Assembly: GCA_013176395.1 (NCBI GenBank)
Contig: JABMLP010000012.1
Location: forward strand, 1-64,000
Direction of reading: 5' to 3'
Length of the DNA stretch: 64,000 nt
Origin: Venturia oleaginea
Lineage: Eukaryota > Ascomycota > Dothideomycetes > Venturiales > Venturiaceae
Positions within the stretch are counted from its first letter, which is position 1, and each line of letters begins with the position of its first letter. A program made the position numbers and the translations under genes. The notes below the pieces were generated by a model. That model had not been told where the DNA came from and did no database searches. It saw only the letters and a program-made list of their open reading frames with translations. This document shows, in pieces, positions 23,223 through 34,880 of the stretch.

Positions 23223-24874
23223 CTAATCAGACATCAATATCCACCCGGCACCACCAAACAATACCAACAAGACCACCAGCGTGAGAATCGCGGCTCCAGC
23301 CTTGTCTCCATTGTCGATTGTGTCGTACTTCGTCGCACTGTCATCCGTCCCACTGCCTGCAGCGTTATTGCCCACACTCGTTCCGCCTGTTAAGTTCGTC
23401 ACGGGTCCAGACGCCGAGTCAACAAGTAGACCTGAAAAAACTTCTAGAGCAGACATCTGTTCACCAACGCCCATAGATCCATCATTCGTTCCTGTCGTCC
23501 ATTCCAATCCACATTGGTTGAGGTCCATTCCTGCCGAACACGTCTTTGCCGCTGCAGCAGCGGAGGCCGCCAAATAGGCCATGATTGTCGGTTTGGTGAA
23601 GGGGGCCACTTTGGCCGTTGCGGCCAACCAACGGGCGAAATGCGCTTTGAACGATTTCTGATCGACGTCGCATTTCCCATTAGACTCACAGGCTACCTCG
23701 CTCATTATCTTTAGGTCATTTGGGAAGAACACACTCGACGCGTTCAGGAGGCCGTTTATTCGAGTCTCCCATTTCGTCGTCGCGGCCGTTGCCTCGGCAG
23801 ATTCGTTCGAAGCTGAGTTGGTTGCGGATACGTTCCACATCATGGCAGCACCATAAAGATATATGCCAGAATTATAAGTCCATTGGATGTGGTCGATTTC
23901 AGTGCAGTTGAGCGTGTCATCGGATCCATCGTACACATGGTAAGTTGAGTCCATGAGGCCCACTGTGCTTATCCAGTCCCACGTTTTTTCTGCCCAATCT
24001 AGATATGTCTGGTTGCCGGTGTAGCGGCCGAGACGAGCTGCTATATTGAAGAATGCGCCGTTGGATATCGAGTTTTTGTAATCGTATCTATAGATAAATT
24101 AGCACAATCTTTGATTGTTTTATGAGAGGCTCAACTGGAGAATCAAGGACAGGCAGGCGTGTACCTTGCGCAGTTTTTACGTACCCGCTATTGAACGTGA
24201 AAATCTGCCATCGCAGTCCTCCACCACAAGTGGAATCATCCCACCGTGGCGCTTGGGTATTGAAAACCGCCTGGGCCAAAGCCAACCATTGGGGTTGGCT
24301 AGAATCCGGGTTTGGAAAGTTAACCTCAGCGGCAGCCATTGCAGTCATTCCCCAGAATCCCTGATCATCGTTTCCTAAACTCTTCGATTGATTTGCTGGC
24401 ATGAAGTTTGCGTCCGCTCCGACCTGTTTTCGTCGTAAGCTTGGTCTGTTGGTGAGATTGTATCAGGACTTTATACTTGATGTTGTATCCCAGCTGAGGT
24501 AATTGTATTATACGTGGTGTCTCCCGTGTAATACCAATAGTCGATTAATGCATTAAAGAATGCTCCGGCTTCCCACCCTTTCCATTCGTCAGCACTCGTC
24601 TAGATCCAACAGCGTGTAGGCTCAACAAACAGTAATATGGCGCCGGTAGATTGCCTGGAACATCGCCTGTATAGTTTCCCGTGTAGTATTTCACCATTCC
24701 CCATGCCGCAGTTGAGGCGGCGGCCTTGATGGAATCTGTCGTGATTTAGCCAAAGGTTCCACGGGCTACCAGGCAATAAATGGTACCAGGATTTGTTGTG
24801 TCTAGGGTGATTGCCGATTGGACCGGCCGGATCAAAGCGAGAGTCTGGATCAGTCCCCATGGTGAAAGCTTCAT
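23223..24874 (-). CDS. GH76 alpha-1,6-mannanase / cell-wall transglycosidase (Dcw1/Dfg5-like)
   Basis: Five exons on the minus strand: 24874-24787, 24735-24631, 24577-24477, 24423-24185 and 24087-23223, giving 465 aa. Every splice restores GH76 sequence: [31 protein letters not shown] and [12 protein letters not shown]. It has an N-terminal signal peptide ([21 protein letters not shown]). The catalytic Asp pair is in GNDDQGFWG (residues 117-118). Other family blocks are [37 protein letters not shown] and [11 protein letters not shown]. The C-terminus has a Gly/Ser/Asp-rich linker and a terminal hydrophobic segment ([20 protein letters not shown]), consistent with a GPI signal or membrane anchor. 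Members cross-link GPI-anchored mannoproteins to cell-wall glucan. The first exons look nonsense-broken if introns are ignored, but the gene is intact. Confidence 0.92.
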
Positions 24875-26722
24875 GGTGAAAGTAGTATTGGAATGATGGA
24901 ATTGTTATGAGGATACATGGCCAGCTGCCTTTGCCTTGATAACGAGAGACTAGGTGGGTTACGACGGCGACACGATCGAAGGCGGCTAGAGGAGAAAGAT
25001 CATGGTGGCAGTGCTCCAGTGTTAAGCACTATCCCGTAGGTAAAGCGTGTTAACCAAATTACAGGGACGACTAGTACTACCTCGCAAGCTTATATGTGGA
25101 GCTTGTACGCGTCAAGCTTTCACCAACGATTCTTCTTACGGATAGAGCCGCAAGATCGTCATACCTCAAAAGAATACGAGTATAAGAGGAGCACTCGGCT
25201 GATTAGCAACGCTTTGTTTACCTTGTTAGGACTCTCGGATAAGGACCATGTTTGCTTATTTGTTCGTGCTGGCTGTCAAAGGTGACATTTCTCCTCGATG
25301 CGGAATCTTGAAAACGACAGATCTTGCGCCTTTCGAGGATGATCTCTTTCCCTAGGAGAAGATCATGCACAATGTCAAGGCATTCTGGACGTGGGAGGCG
25401 AGGAAAATGCACTCGGTCAATTCGCTGCAATTGACCATTCTCAAAGCTTGGTTCGACAGCAGCCAAAGGGTCACTTCGTCTGCAAGATAGCGATTCAGGT
25501 CTCGGACACAAAACGGGAGGTGGGAGGTAGGAGAGGAATTCAAGAGATTCGGTTGTGGATGGAAGAAGAGAAACGTTGAAGTTAAAGCTATTCTACCTTA
25601 ACGCGTCTTGGCTCTGACGAATCATCTTGGCTTCCTCATCTCTCTACACCCCAATCCACTTCACCTCCTTCCTTACCTTTCTTCCCTTTCTTCAATTCTG
25701 TCTTCAAACTCACAAAAGCCATCAAATCCGGATGACGCCCAAATCCTAGGTACCGCCCCCGACAAGGCGATAGAACTACGCCGCCGTCGCATCCCGCGAC
25801 CCACACGCCACTCGGATCCCACTGCCGTTCACACTTGGGCACGAGTCAAAGCCGACTTAAGGTCACAATTCGACCATCATCGCGCTTACCGAGACTCCAA
25901 AAAAGGTCCCTTTTGAACTGGCTGACATGGCTGTTTGGACCTCCCTGCACTCGTCAACTCACCAACAGTCCAATGTTTGCCAGTGTTTGGGAAGACAATT
26001 CGTGGTTGAGAGCCACCGAAACGATCGTCACGCCCCAAATTTCCGAGCTTGTCGAAGTACATAGTCAGCGGCCTTTGCACCGAAGGACTATCAAAAGAGG
26101 GCTGCTTTGGATGATCGAAAGAGAATTCATCCTCGATACGAAACCTTGGACCGAGCTCGCACTTGCGAACCTCGTCCCTGCTTCATCAATGAAGACGTTT
26201 GGACATTGGAAATTCGAACATATAATACTGCCGAAACCAATTTGAAATCTGGTCACCTTGTAAACTGAATGAGACCGCGCATTCTTGCATAGATTTGCCA
26301 GCCGAGTGCCAGATCGCGAGCGGTTCCTTCCGCTCCAACTCAATGGAGCAACTAAATCTGAAGCCGGAGTCGCTTGAGTGGCCCGACTCGTCGAAGAGCA
26401 AAGGATGCTGACAAGATAATCTAGTGCTGCAAGGAGTTTTGGTTGCCTCTTCATTGAAGGATCTTGGCGGGGCTTGTGCTAATTCTGAGGTTGTTGTACT
26501 TGGCATGAGAGCAGCCGTGTTAATAGAACATGATCTGGAAGCGTGAACCAACCAGGAAGTGGTGGGCGGTCATGTTCTTAGGCAGCTAGCTGCGTTCAAG
26601 CATAGGGACGAGTATTTACAGCATGTGCCAGATTCAAAGCAATGTTACGATGGTTATAGTCGTGTCCCTTGGCTTATTACCAAAGATTTCTAGCAATAAT
26701 GACTATTTTTCACTTTCATATG
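24875..26722. other. Intergenic, no gene recognised
   Basis: About 1.85 kb. Open frames such as 25835-26245 (plus, 136 codons) and 26454-26065 (minus) overlap each other on opposite strands and match no family I know. I do not call them. Confidence 0.4.
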
Positions 26723-27056
26723 ACGTATTCCACCACCGAGCCAGCCACACCACCGAGCCGGCCACTTTTCCTTGGCACGACCAACTCATATTACGCCTCT
26801 TCAATTTTATCGCTATCAACAAAAGATTCCAAGTCTGTCGTGCTGCTATCTGACTCAGAAGATATCTCAATATCCTTTTTACACCTTCGCGCATTGTGCC
26901 CAGGCTTTGAAATTGGCCAGAGGTAGAGGCCTGAAGAGCGAGATCAATTCTGCCTTCTTCTTGAACGGCTATCGCGTTGCGTTATTGAGACATTGCGTGT
27001 TGAAGAGGATAAGGGCTGTGCCAAGGAAAAGTGGCCGGCTCGGTGGTAGAATACGT
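26723..27056 (-). mobile_element. Short deletion derivative of the Fot1-type transposon
   Basis: About 334 bp. The ends are ACGTATTCCACCACCGAG on the left and its inverse (CTCGGTGGTAGAATACGT) on the right, with one mismatch. TA follows on the right, while TG replaces TA on the left. Inside the left end, the shared CTTGGCACGACCA box is followed by the minus-strand 3' end of the transposase frame (the Asp/Ser-rich tail and part of the knuckle), very similar to 34840-34990. It then jumps to unrelated sequence and the right terminal repeat. It carries its own subterminal motif (ACCGAGCCRGCCAC, twice at left and once at right). Confidence 0.85.
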
Positions 27057-27605
27057 TATACTCATGGCATACGTCTAATTTAATAATAACCAGATTTTAC
27101 GTGGTATGTAATGGTGTATGTGCCGTGTGCCCACAATCTCTATCTACAATTGCAAAAACCCAACTCTCTGGGATAAAAAAGCCTTTCGTCACTTTCCAGA
27201 CCGCGCCCCGTCCATGAACCGGCGCCGTCGAACTATGCCCCCCCGTTCACTACCCGAGTCATTTATGCTGTGGTCAGTATAGGACACCCTCCGCTCCTGA
27301 TGCTCCCAATCCTTTGTTCCGGGTCCGGCGTTGTCCAGATTCCGAGTTAGCCATTGTTGTTGTAAATCCAGGGTCCAGGATTTTACAACACCAGGATCCA
27401 ATATGCCAAGCATCGTGAGGATCCAAACATTGCGAGTCCAGGTGAGGGTGTGGTAACTGACACGGCGCGCCCTGGTAACGCGCCGTTAATAAATAAACAA
27501 CTTCCACCCAATCTCTCCTCCCTCCCTCACCTCACAGCAATCTTCAGTCCACACCTCCTCTTCTCTCCTCGGTCCCTCCTCAAGACCCTTATAGCACCTT
27601 CAGCT

Positions 27606-27700
27606 CTCCTACGCTTCCTCCTACGCTTCCTCCTACGCTTCCTCCTACGCTTCCTCCTACGCTTCCTCCTACGCTTCCTCCTACGCTTCCTCCTACGCTT
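27606..27700. repeat. 12-bp minisatellite (CTCCTACGCTTC)n
   Basis: Eight nearly perfect units of CTCCTACGCTTC. The long open frame across it (LLRF repeats) is a translation artefact of the 12-bp periodicity, because a unit length divisible by three keeps the frame open. No host gene is recognised. Confidence 0.9.
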
Positions 27701-27701
27701 C

Positions 27702-28660
27702 AGTTCTGTATTCCACCGTCATACTTCGTCTCACCTCGCTCCTCACCCTGTCCAATAATGCCTCCTAAAGCTACTCTATAACACGCCGAAAACCGCAAAC
27801 GTCGAGCATCCGGAGAAGTGCTCGCGTGTCTGGTTGGCTGGAGTTCGTACTGATGGACGGTGTTTGTACCGTCCATGGTCCGGGAATTCCGCTCATCTCT
27901 CACTTCAGCTTCTTCCCCTTTCTGTCCGTAGTCTCTGCTCGCCCCCCCCTCCTATCCTGTGTCTTCTCACTCAACTCTCCCCACCAGGCGCGGCGCCGCG
28001 GAGAAGTTTGACCTGTCCTCCTTTTGTGCGTTGTTTGCCACGGTAAGATAGGGCAGGATATTATTGTCGAGCATCCACCTAGCAGCAGCGTTGCATCCCT
28101 TACTGGTATTGAGTGTCGTACGTATCGATGTTGTACCAGTTTCGCTCCTCAGATGGTCTCTACTGTATCTGGGGCAGAAGTCGAATACATGGATTAGTGT
28201 CTGGTGTCGCCATCCACACGCGCGTTCCGGGGTTATTCCTGGCACATGTATCGCTGCCAGCCAAGACCGGAGTCCCAATACCTCTGTTCTCATCAAAAAC
28301 ACCGCTGTAGCTTCAAGTTTCGTGAGGCCATTGTTCAGTCCCAGTGTCTCGTCCTCCCACTCCTTAGACCAAGTCGCACCGGTATTGTTCCTTCTCTTCT
28401 CCTCCCACCTTGCCCTCCATATCTCCTCCAGCAGCGCGGAGATTTTGGAGGGCAGCCTGTATTTATGCAGGTTTTTCCCCTTCGAGCTCTCTTTTACCTA
28501 TTTTAGGCTCCCGGTTCCTCACGTCGGGCCTTCCTCGCTCCCTTCTTGTCCTGGAAATGGCCCGTCTCTGGTTGTAGGGTCCCACTTCATGTGCAGGTCT
28601 CCCTAGCGTTGGTCTTGATGGCGGGAGGCTGGGATTATTTCTAACGATATGAATGGGTTG
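27702..28660. other. Intergenic, possibly the 3' part of a decayed LINE
   Basis: C/T-rich on the plus strand with no recognised protein. It lies on the 3' side of the LINE remnant (minus strand) and could include its 3' region, but no tail or target duplication was found. Confidence 0.35.
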
Positions 28661-29922
28661 TCAACCCGGTCTTGGCTCTGGCTCCGGTCCTCCGTAGTAT
28701 AAGTTGGGTAGCTCTGCGGGAGCATACTGAGGCATTTCGTTGGACTGCTTCTCTAGTAGTGCTAGTCTAGCAGCTCCCATCTCTGCCGGTATCTCCGGTC
28801 GCCGGGGAAGTACCCTGGGTCTTCCTCTCCTTCTTCTCCCCCTTGGTGGTGGGGGAACAGCCTCCATGTCCTTTCATATGAGTTCAACTGTGTGTTGTAT
28901 CTCTTTTTCCACCGGATGGTCCTTTACCGCTCCCACCCGTTCCAGGACGAGCTGCTCCACGTATAGGTCCATCGGCTGGACCGACGTCTCCCTTCCCAGC
29001 GCAACAACGGGGGTTCGCCTGTAGCCCCCGGTTACCTTCCTAAGGCAGTCCCTCTGCACTCTTGCCAATCGCTCCATGTGCGGTGCGCGCGTAATACCTC
29101 CAGCTCGGTCATTGCATCCCTACGCCTGGATCCATATAGGAGGGTGGGTCTTACCACTGCTATATAAATGAGTCTGGACTTCCGCAATGATGATCCAAAT
29201 ATTCCGGCTACCAGCCGCCCCATTGCTCTCATAGCTGCCCTGGCCTTGCCGATAGCCCTGTTCTTATGGGACTCCCAACTCAACGACGGATCGAACCAGA
29301 CCCCGAGCATCCTGATCTCCTTCATTACCTTTACTGGAGCCCCATCAACCACTACTGTAGAGTCCATGTCCCCTGGCCGGGCCTCCGTCCGTTTGGCCTG
29401 CTTGAAGTGCATTAGTTGGTACTTTGTGGGGTTAAATGTTGCCCCATATCTCTTTGCCTAAGCGATACATCTGTCATGTGCAACGGTTAGTCTCCGGCAG
29501 CTGTCTGCGGCCGATGCCCCCCAGGCAATCAAGTTTATGTCGTCCATGAAGCCAAAGCCGACCAGCCCATCATTTGGTGTCTGGAATTCCTCGAGCAACT
29601 CCGAGATAAAGAAGAGGAACAGTATCGGTGAGAGGCTGGACCCCTGCTATATCCCGGTCTTGGCTGAAGTCCACTCGCTCGTAAATCCGGTAAAGGACAA
29701 CTTGGTTCGCCTCCCTTCCAAGAAACTTTCAATAAACCTCAGGATCCATGCCGGCACTCCCTTGCTCCATAGTATGTGCATTAATCTCCTGTGCGATACA
29801 TGGTCGAAAGCCCCTTTGAGGTCGAGACTTAACATGGCTAGAATCTTTTTGGCGGTTGATTTCCATGCCGTGTGTATACTGCTGCGCATACGTCTAATTT
29901 GAGCCCCACTGGTAACTCCCAC
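28661..29922 (-). pseudogene. Decayed LINE reverse transcriptase fragment
   Basis: Minus-strand pieces read in order: LDLKGAFDHVSHRRLMHIL, a QGSSLSPILFLFF block, FGFMDDINLIAWG (catalytic FMDD near 29540), YGATFNPTKYQLMHF, LGVWFDPSLSW and PTLLYGS. This is the palm-to-thumb region of a fungal Tad1-like RT, different in sequence from the LINE at 14.5 kb. It is broken by at least two in-frame TAG codons (one just before QGSSLSP, one near 29459) and a frameshift near 29070. Endonuclease and RNase H are missing, so this is a truncated, old copy. Confidence 0.85.
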
Positions 29923-30453
29923 TAATGCTCAGTCATGCCTGTATCACGTGAATACCACTGTCTTCTGTATTTTGAACTGACGGTGAGAGTATCCCACGAA
30001 ATGTGAACCCGAAAATGCTCACTTTTTATTTAACCATATAATTCTGAGTCATGCTCACAAACTTCATCCAACTCGCGATGGACGTCTTGCTTTTGGCGAC
30101 GCGGCCACATCCGAAAACTGTTCAAACGCGCCGTACCCCGCAATAAAAAACACCGCTCACGGCTCGTGGTGATGTCCCTGTCCCCCTCTCTCTTCTCCAA
30201 TCTCTGGGTCGCCATTTGAAGGACGGCAGGCGATGAGGCACTTTCTCACCAACTTCATCAATAACTCTCATCTGTCCCATCTTCTCTTCTCTCTCCATCA
30301 CTCTTTTGTTTGCCATCGCACAGCTAGAAAGCCTTCGAATCGAGTCGGTCTTGTTTGCTGTTTGAATGGCCAAGATCACGTTGAGGGGTGTTTGCACGAC
30401 GAGCTACCCTAGATAACCCCCGAATCTCGGGAATTGCATGAGAATTCGCCTTC
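29923..30453. other. Upstream region of xanthine dehydrogenase
   Basis: It holds the promoter and 5' leader of the XDH gene. A CT-rich run (about 30175-30310) lies upstream of the start, typical of fungal core promoters. No GATA-type or pathway-specific site can be asserted by eye. Confidence 0.4.
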
Positions 30454-33400
30454 ATGGCTCCCGGTCTTGTTGCTGAGCCTGCTGTTGACAGGGAAACCAC
30501 GAAGAGTTTGGCATCCATCACCAGCGATTACGATGATACTTTGCGGTTTTATTTGAATGGCACCAAGGTTGTGTTGGATACTGCTGATCCTGAAGTCACG
30601 CTTCTGGAATATCTGAGAGGCATTGGACTTACGGGGACGAAGCTGGGATGCGCTGAGGGTGGGTGTGGAGCTTGTACCGTTGTATGTTCTTGATCTTTCT
30701 GTTCAAGCAGGCTTTCATGTATCAAGCTTACATTTGGAAGGTCATATCTCAGTTCAATCCTACCACGAAACAGATTTACCACGCGTCCGTCAATGCCTGC
30801 CTTGCACCACTAGTAAGTGTGGATGGCAAACATGTCATCACAGTTGAAGGCATTGGCAACGTGACTCGACCACATCCAGCGCAAGAGCGTATTGCAAAGA
30901 GCAATGGAAGTCAATGTGGTTTTTGCACACCTGGTATCGTGATGGTAAGATCTTAAAGCCAGATGGAAATCATGAAGTTATTCTAACGGAAATTGCAGAG
31001 CTTGTACGCACTATTGCGAAACAACTCATCTCCATCAGAGCACGACGTAGAAGAGACCTTCGATGGCAATCTTTGCCGCTGCACTGGATATCGACCCATT
31101 CTTGATGCAGCTCAGACTTTCAGTGTCAAGACTGGCTGCGCGAAATCAACATCAAATGGCGGAGGTGGATGTTGTATGGAGAAGGGTGCAGATGGTGGAT
31201 GCTGCAAGAAGGGCGACGGCGATCTTTCCAAAGATATCAAGCAATTCACTCCACCAGGATTTATCCAGTACAAGCCCGACACCGAACTCATTTTTCCTTC
31301 GGCGCTAAGAAAGCATGATTTCAAGCCATTAGCATTCGGAAACAAGAGGAAGAAGTGGTTCAGACCTGTCACTCTTCAACAGCTGCTCGAGATTAAGAGC
31401 GTTTACCCTTCAGCCAAGATCATAGGTGGAAGCACCGAGACCCAGATCGAAGTCAAGTTCAAGGCCATGCAATATACTGCCTCGGTTTTCGTGGGAGATA
31501 TTTCAGAACTCCGGCTATTCACTATGGAAGAAGACTACGTCGAAGTCGGAGGAAATGTTGTCCTTACCGACCTCGAAGAGATCTCCAAGAAGGCTGTCGA
31601 ACGCTACGGGAAGGTCAGGGGTCAACCTTTTGCCGCTATTCTCAAGCAACTTCACTACTTTGCTGGTCGCCAGATTCGAAACGTTGGCACTCCTGCTGGC
31701 AATCTTGCTACTGCGTCTCCTATTTCTGACCTCAATCCAATTTTTGTTGCAACTAACTCTGTTCTTATCGCCAAGTCACTGGACAAGACCGTGGAATTGC
31801 CAATGGCAGAATTCTTCAAGGGTTACCGAGTCACAACTCTTCCACCTGATGCGATCATTGCCAGCATTCGCATCCCAGTCGCCAAAGAAAAAGGCGAGTT
31901 CATGCGCGCTTTCAAGCAGGCCAAGCGGAAGGATGATGACATTGCCATCGTCAATTCTGCCCTTCGAGTCAAGCTTTCGGACGACAATGTTGTAGAGAAC
32001 TGCAACTTAGTTTTTGGTGGCATGGCACCCACGACCATCAATGCGAAAAATGCGGTCGAGTTTCTTGTTGGCAAAAATTTCGCAGACCTGAACACGCTCG
32101 AGGGTGTCATGGGCGCTCTCGAGAAAGACTTTGACCTTCGATTTGGCGTTCCCGGTGGTATGGCGACTTATCGCAAGTCTCTTGCTATGAGTTTCTTTTA
32201 CAAGTTCTTCCACGAAGTTCTTTCTCTGATTGGCACTGAGACTGAGGTTGACAGGCAGGCTATTGGTGAGATCGAGCGTATCATCTCCTACGGCAAGAAG
32301 GATCATCAATCTTCAGTGGCTTATGAGCAAAAGATTCTCGGAAAGGAGAGGCCTCATGTTGCTGCGTTGAAGCAGTGTACAGGCGAGGCCCAGTACACAG
32401 ACGACATTCCCTACCAGAAGAACGAGCTCGTGGGTTGTCTCTTGTTGTCAACGAAGCCTCATGCGAAGCTTCTTTCCGTCGACGTTGCTGCCGCGTTGGA
32501 TTTGCCAGGCGTCGTTGACTTTGTCAGCCACACTGATCTTCCCAACCCGGAAGCCAACTGGTGGGGCGCACCGAACTGCGACGAGACGTTCTTCGCTGTG
32601 GATGAGGTTTTCACAGTTGGTCAACCTATCGGCATGGTCCTCGCAGACTCTGCCAAACATGCGGAAGCTGGTATGAGGGCTATCAAGGTTCAGTACGAAG
32701 ATCTTCCTGCCGTGTTCACCATCGAGGAAGCTATTGAGAAGGAGAGTTATTTTGAACATTTCCGATATATCAACAAAGGTGATACCGAAAAGGCTTTTGC
32801 AGAATCGGATCATGTTTTCACTGGTGTCACAAGGATGGGTGGTCAAGAGCATTTCTATCTCGAGACCAACGCCTGCGTTGCTATCCCAAAGCCGGAAGAT
32901 GGCGAGATGGAAATCTTCAGCTGCACCCAAAACCCCTCGGAAACGTGAGTCTCTTGTCCATTTATACGAGCTCATCTAACATCATCACAGACAAACGTAC
33001 GTTGCTCAAGTGTGTGGTGTGTCTGCCAACAAGATCGTCAGCAAGGTCAAGAGATTGGGTGGCGGCTTCGGAGGAAAGGAAACACGATCGATTCAACTTG
33101 CCGGGATTGTTGCTGCCGCTGCAAAGAAGACTCGCAGACCTGTACGGTGCATGCTGAATCGTGACGAAGATATTGCAACCTCCGGCCAACGACACGCCTT
33201 CATGTACAGGTGGAAAGTTGGCGTGAACAAGGACGGCAAGTTCCAAGCTCTCGATGCAGATATTTTCGCCAACGCCGGTTGGACTCAGGATCTCAGCGCC
33301 GCTGTCGTTGACCGAGCACTCTCCCACTCCGATGGTGTGTACATGATCCCCAACGTCCACGTCCGCGGCCGGCTTGCAAAGACAAACACCGTCTCCAACA

Positions 33401-34677
33401 CCGCCTTCCGAGGCTTTGGTGGACCACAAGGTCTTTTTCTTGCCGAAACCTACGTTGAAGAAATCGCCGATCACCTCAACATTCCTGCTGAACGTCTCCG
33501 CGAGATCAACATGTACAAGCCTGGTGAACAGACCCATTACAACCAAGAACTCAAAGACTTCTACGTGCCACTCATGTACAAACAAGTCATGGAGGAGTCG
33601 AATTATGCCGAACGTCGTCTCAAGGTCGATGAGTTCAACAAGACTCACAAATGGAACAAACGCGGTCTTGCCATCGTTCCAACGAAATTCGGTATCTCAT
33701 TCACAGCCTTGTTCCTCAACCAAGCTGGTGCCCTCGTACATATCTACCATGACGGGTCTATCCTCCTCGCCCACGGAGGCACAGAAATGGGACAGGGTCT
33801 GCACACGAAGATGTGTATGATTGCTGCCGAAGCCCTCAAAGTCCCACAAGAAAGCGTATTTATCTCTGAAACAGCAACAAATACGGTTGCCAACACCTCG
33901 TCCACTGCCGCCTCCGCCTCTTCAGATCTCAATGGTTACGCCATCTGGAACGCCTGCGAACAATTGAACGAACGTCTCGCACCCTACCGCGAGAAATTCG
34001 GTCCAGACACCTCAATGTCCAAACTCGCTCACGCAGCCTACTTCGACCGCGTCAACCTCTCCGCCCAAGGTTTCTACAAAACCCCAGACATCGGTTACGT
34101 GTGGGGACCAAACACAGGCCAAATGTTCTTCTACTTCACCCAAGGCGTCACAGCCGCTGAAGTCGAAATCGACACGCTAACTGGAGACTGGACCTGTCTC
34201 CGCGCCGACATCAAAATGGACGTTGGACGCTCCATCAACCCCGCTATCGATTACGGTCAAATCGAAGGCGCATTCGTTCAAGGCCAAGGCCTCTTCACGA
34301 CCGAAGAAATGCTCTGGCATCGGCAGAGCGGAAGTATCTTCACCAAAGGCCCAGGCGCCTACAAGATCCCCGGATTCAGGGATATCCCGCAGGAATTCAA
34401 TGTCTCCCTTTTGAAAGACGTGACGTGGGAGAATCTGAGGACGATTCAGCGGAGTAGAGGTGTTGGTGAACCGCCTCTTTTTATGGGATCGGCTGTTTTC
34501 TTCGCGATAAGGGATTCGTTGAAGGCGGCGAGGAGGGAGTGGGGTGAGGAGGATGTGCTGAGGCTTTGGAGTCCGGCGACTGTGGAGAGGATTCGGACGT
34601 CTTGTGCTGATCCTATTGTTAAACGGGCGATGGTTGAGCCGAGGGAGGGGGAGAAGAGTTTTTTTATGACGATTTAG
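30454..34677 (+). CDS. XDH: Xanthine dehydrogenase (purine hydroxylase I)
   Basis: Oxidises hypoxanthine to xanthine to uric acid, a cytosolic molybdenum-flavin enzyme of purine use. Four exons: 30454-30681, 30741-30944, 30999-32944 and 32991-34677, giving 1,354 aa, the normal family length. Donors are GTATGT, GTAAGA and GTGAGT, and all splices are in frame. The N-terminal [2Fe-2S] domains carry [19 protein letters not shown] and [10 protein letters not shown]. The FAD domain has [13 protein letters not shown] and [18 protein letters not shown]. The Moco domains have [41 protein letters not shown] and the catalytic Glu in GVGEPPLF (near residue 1285). A Cys/Gly-rich loop ([19 protein letters not shown]) lies between the FeS and FAD domains. 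The gene looks complete and functional. The right flank is a transposon 135 bp after the stop. Confidence 0.97.
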
Positions 34678-34880
34678 CGTGGGGATGAGGCGATGAGGAG
34701 GTGATGGGGATAAGAATGAGATACATGAACTTGATGATGAGATTGTATTTGAGCGGCCGCTTTGTATTTTCTTGGCGTTTTGATAAGGGTATTAGGGGTA
34801 AGATTTAGTATAACGTACTCCACCACCCAACCGCTCAAACCACCCAAACGCTCAAAATTTCTTGGCACGACCATCTCATG

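Noticed and set aside
24600..24860. Apparent nonsense codons in the first part of the GH76 gene
   Set aside because: The stops lie in short introns (24736-24786 and 24578-24630). Splicing restores perfect GH76 sequence, so it is not a pseudogene.
25835..26245. 136-codon plus-strand ORF
   Set aside because: It has no recognisable family and is opposed by an equally long minus-strand frame. It cannot be told from chance.
27450..27758. 102-codon ORF with LLRF repeats
   Set aside because: Produced by the 12-bp minisatellite. The repeat unit is a multiple of three, so the frame stays open by chance.
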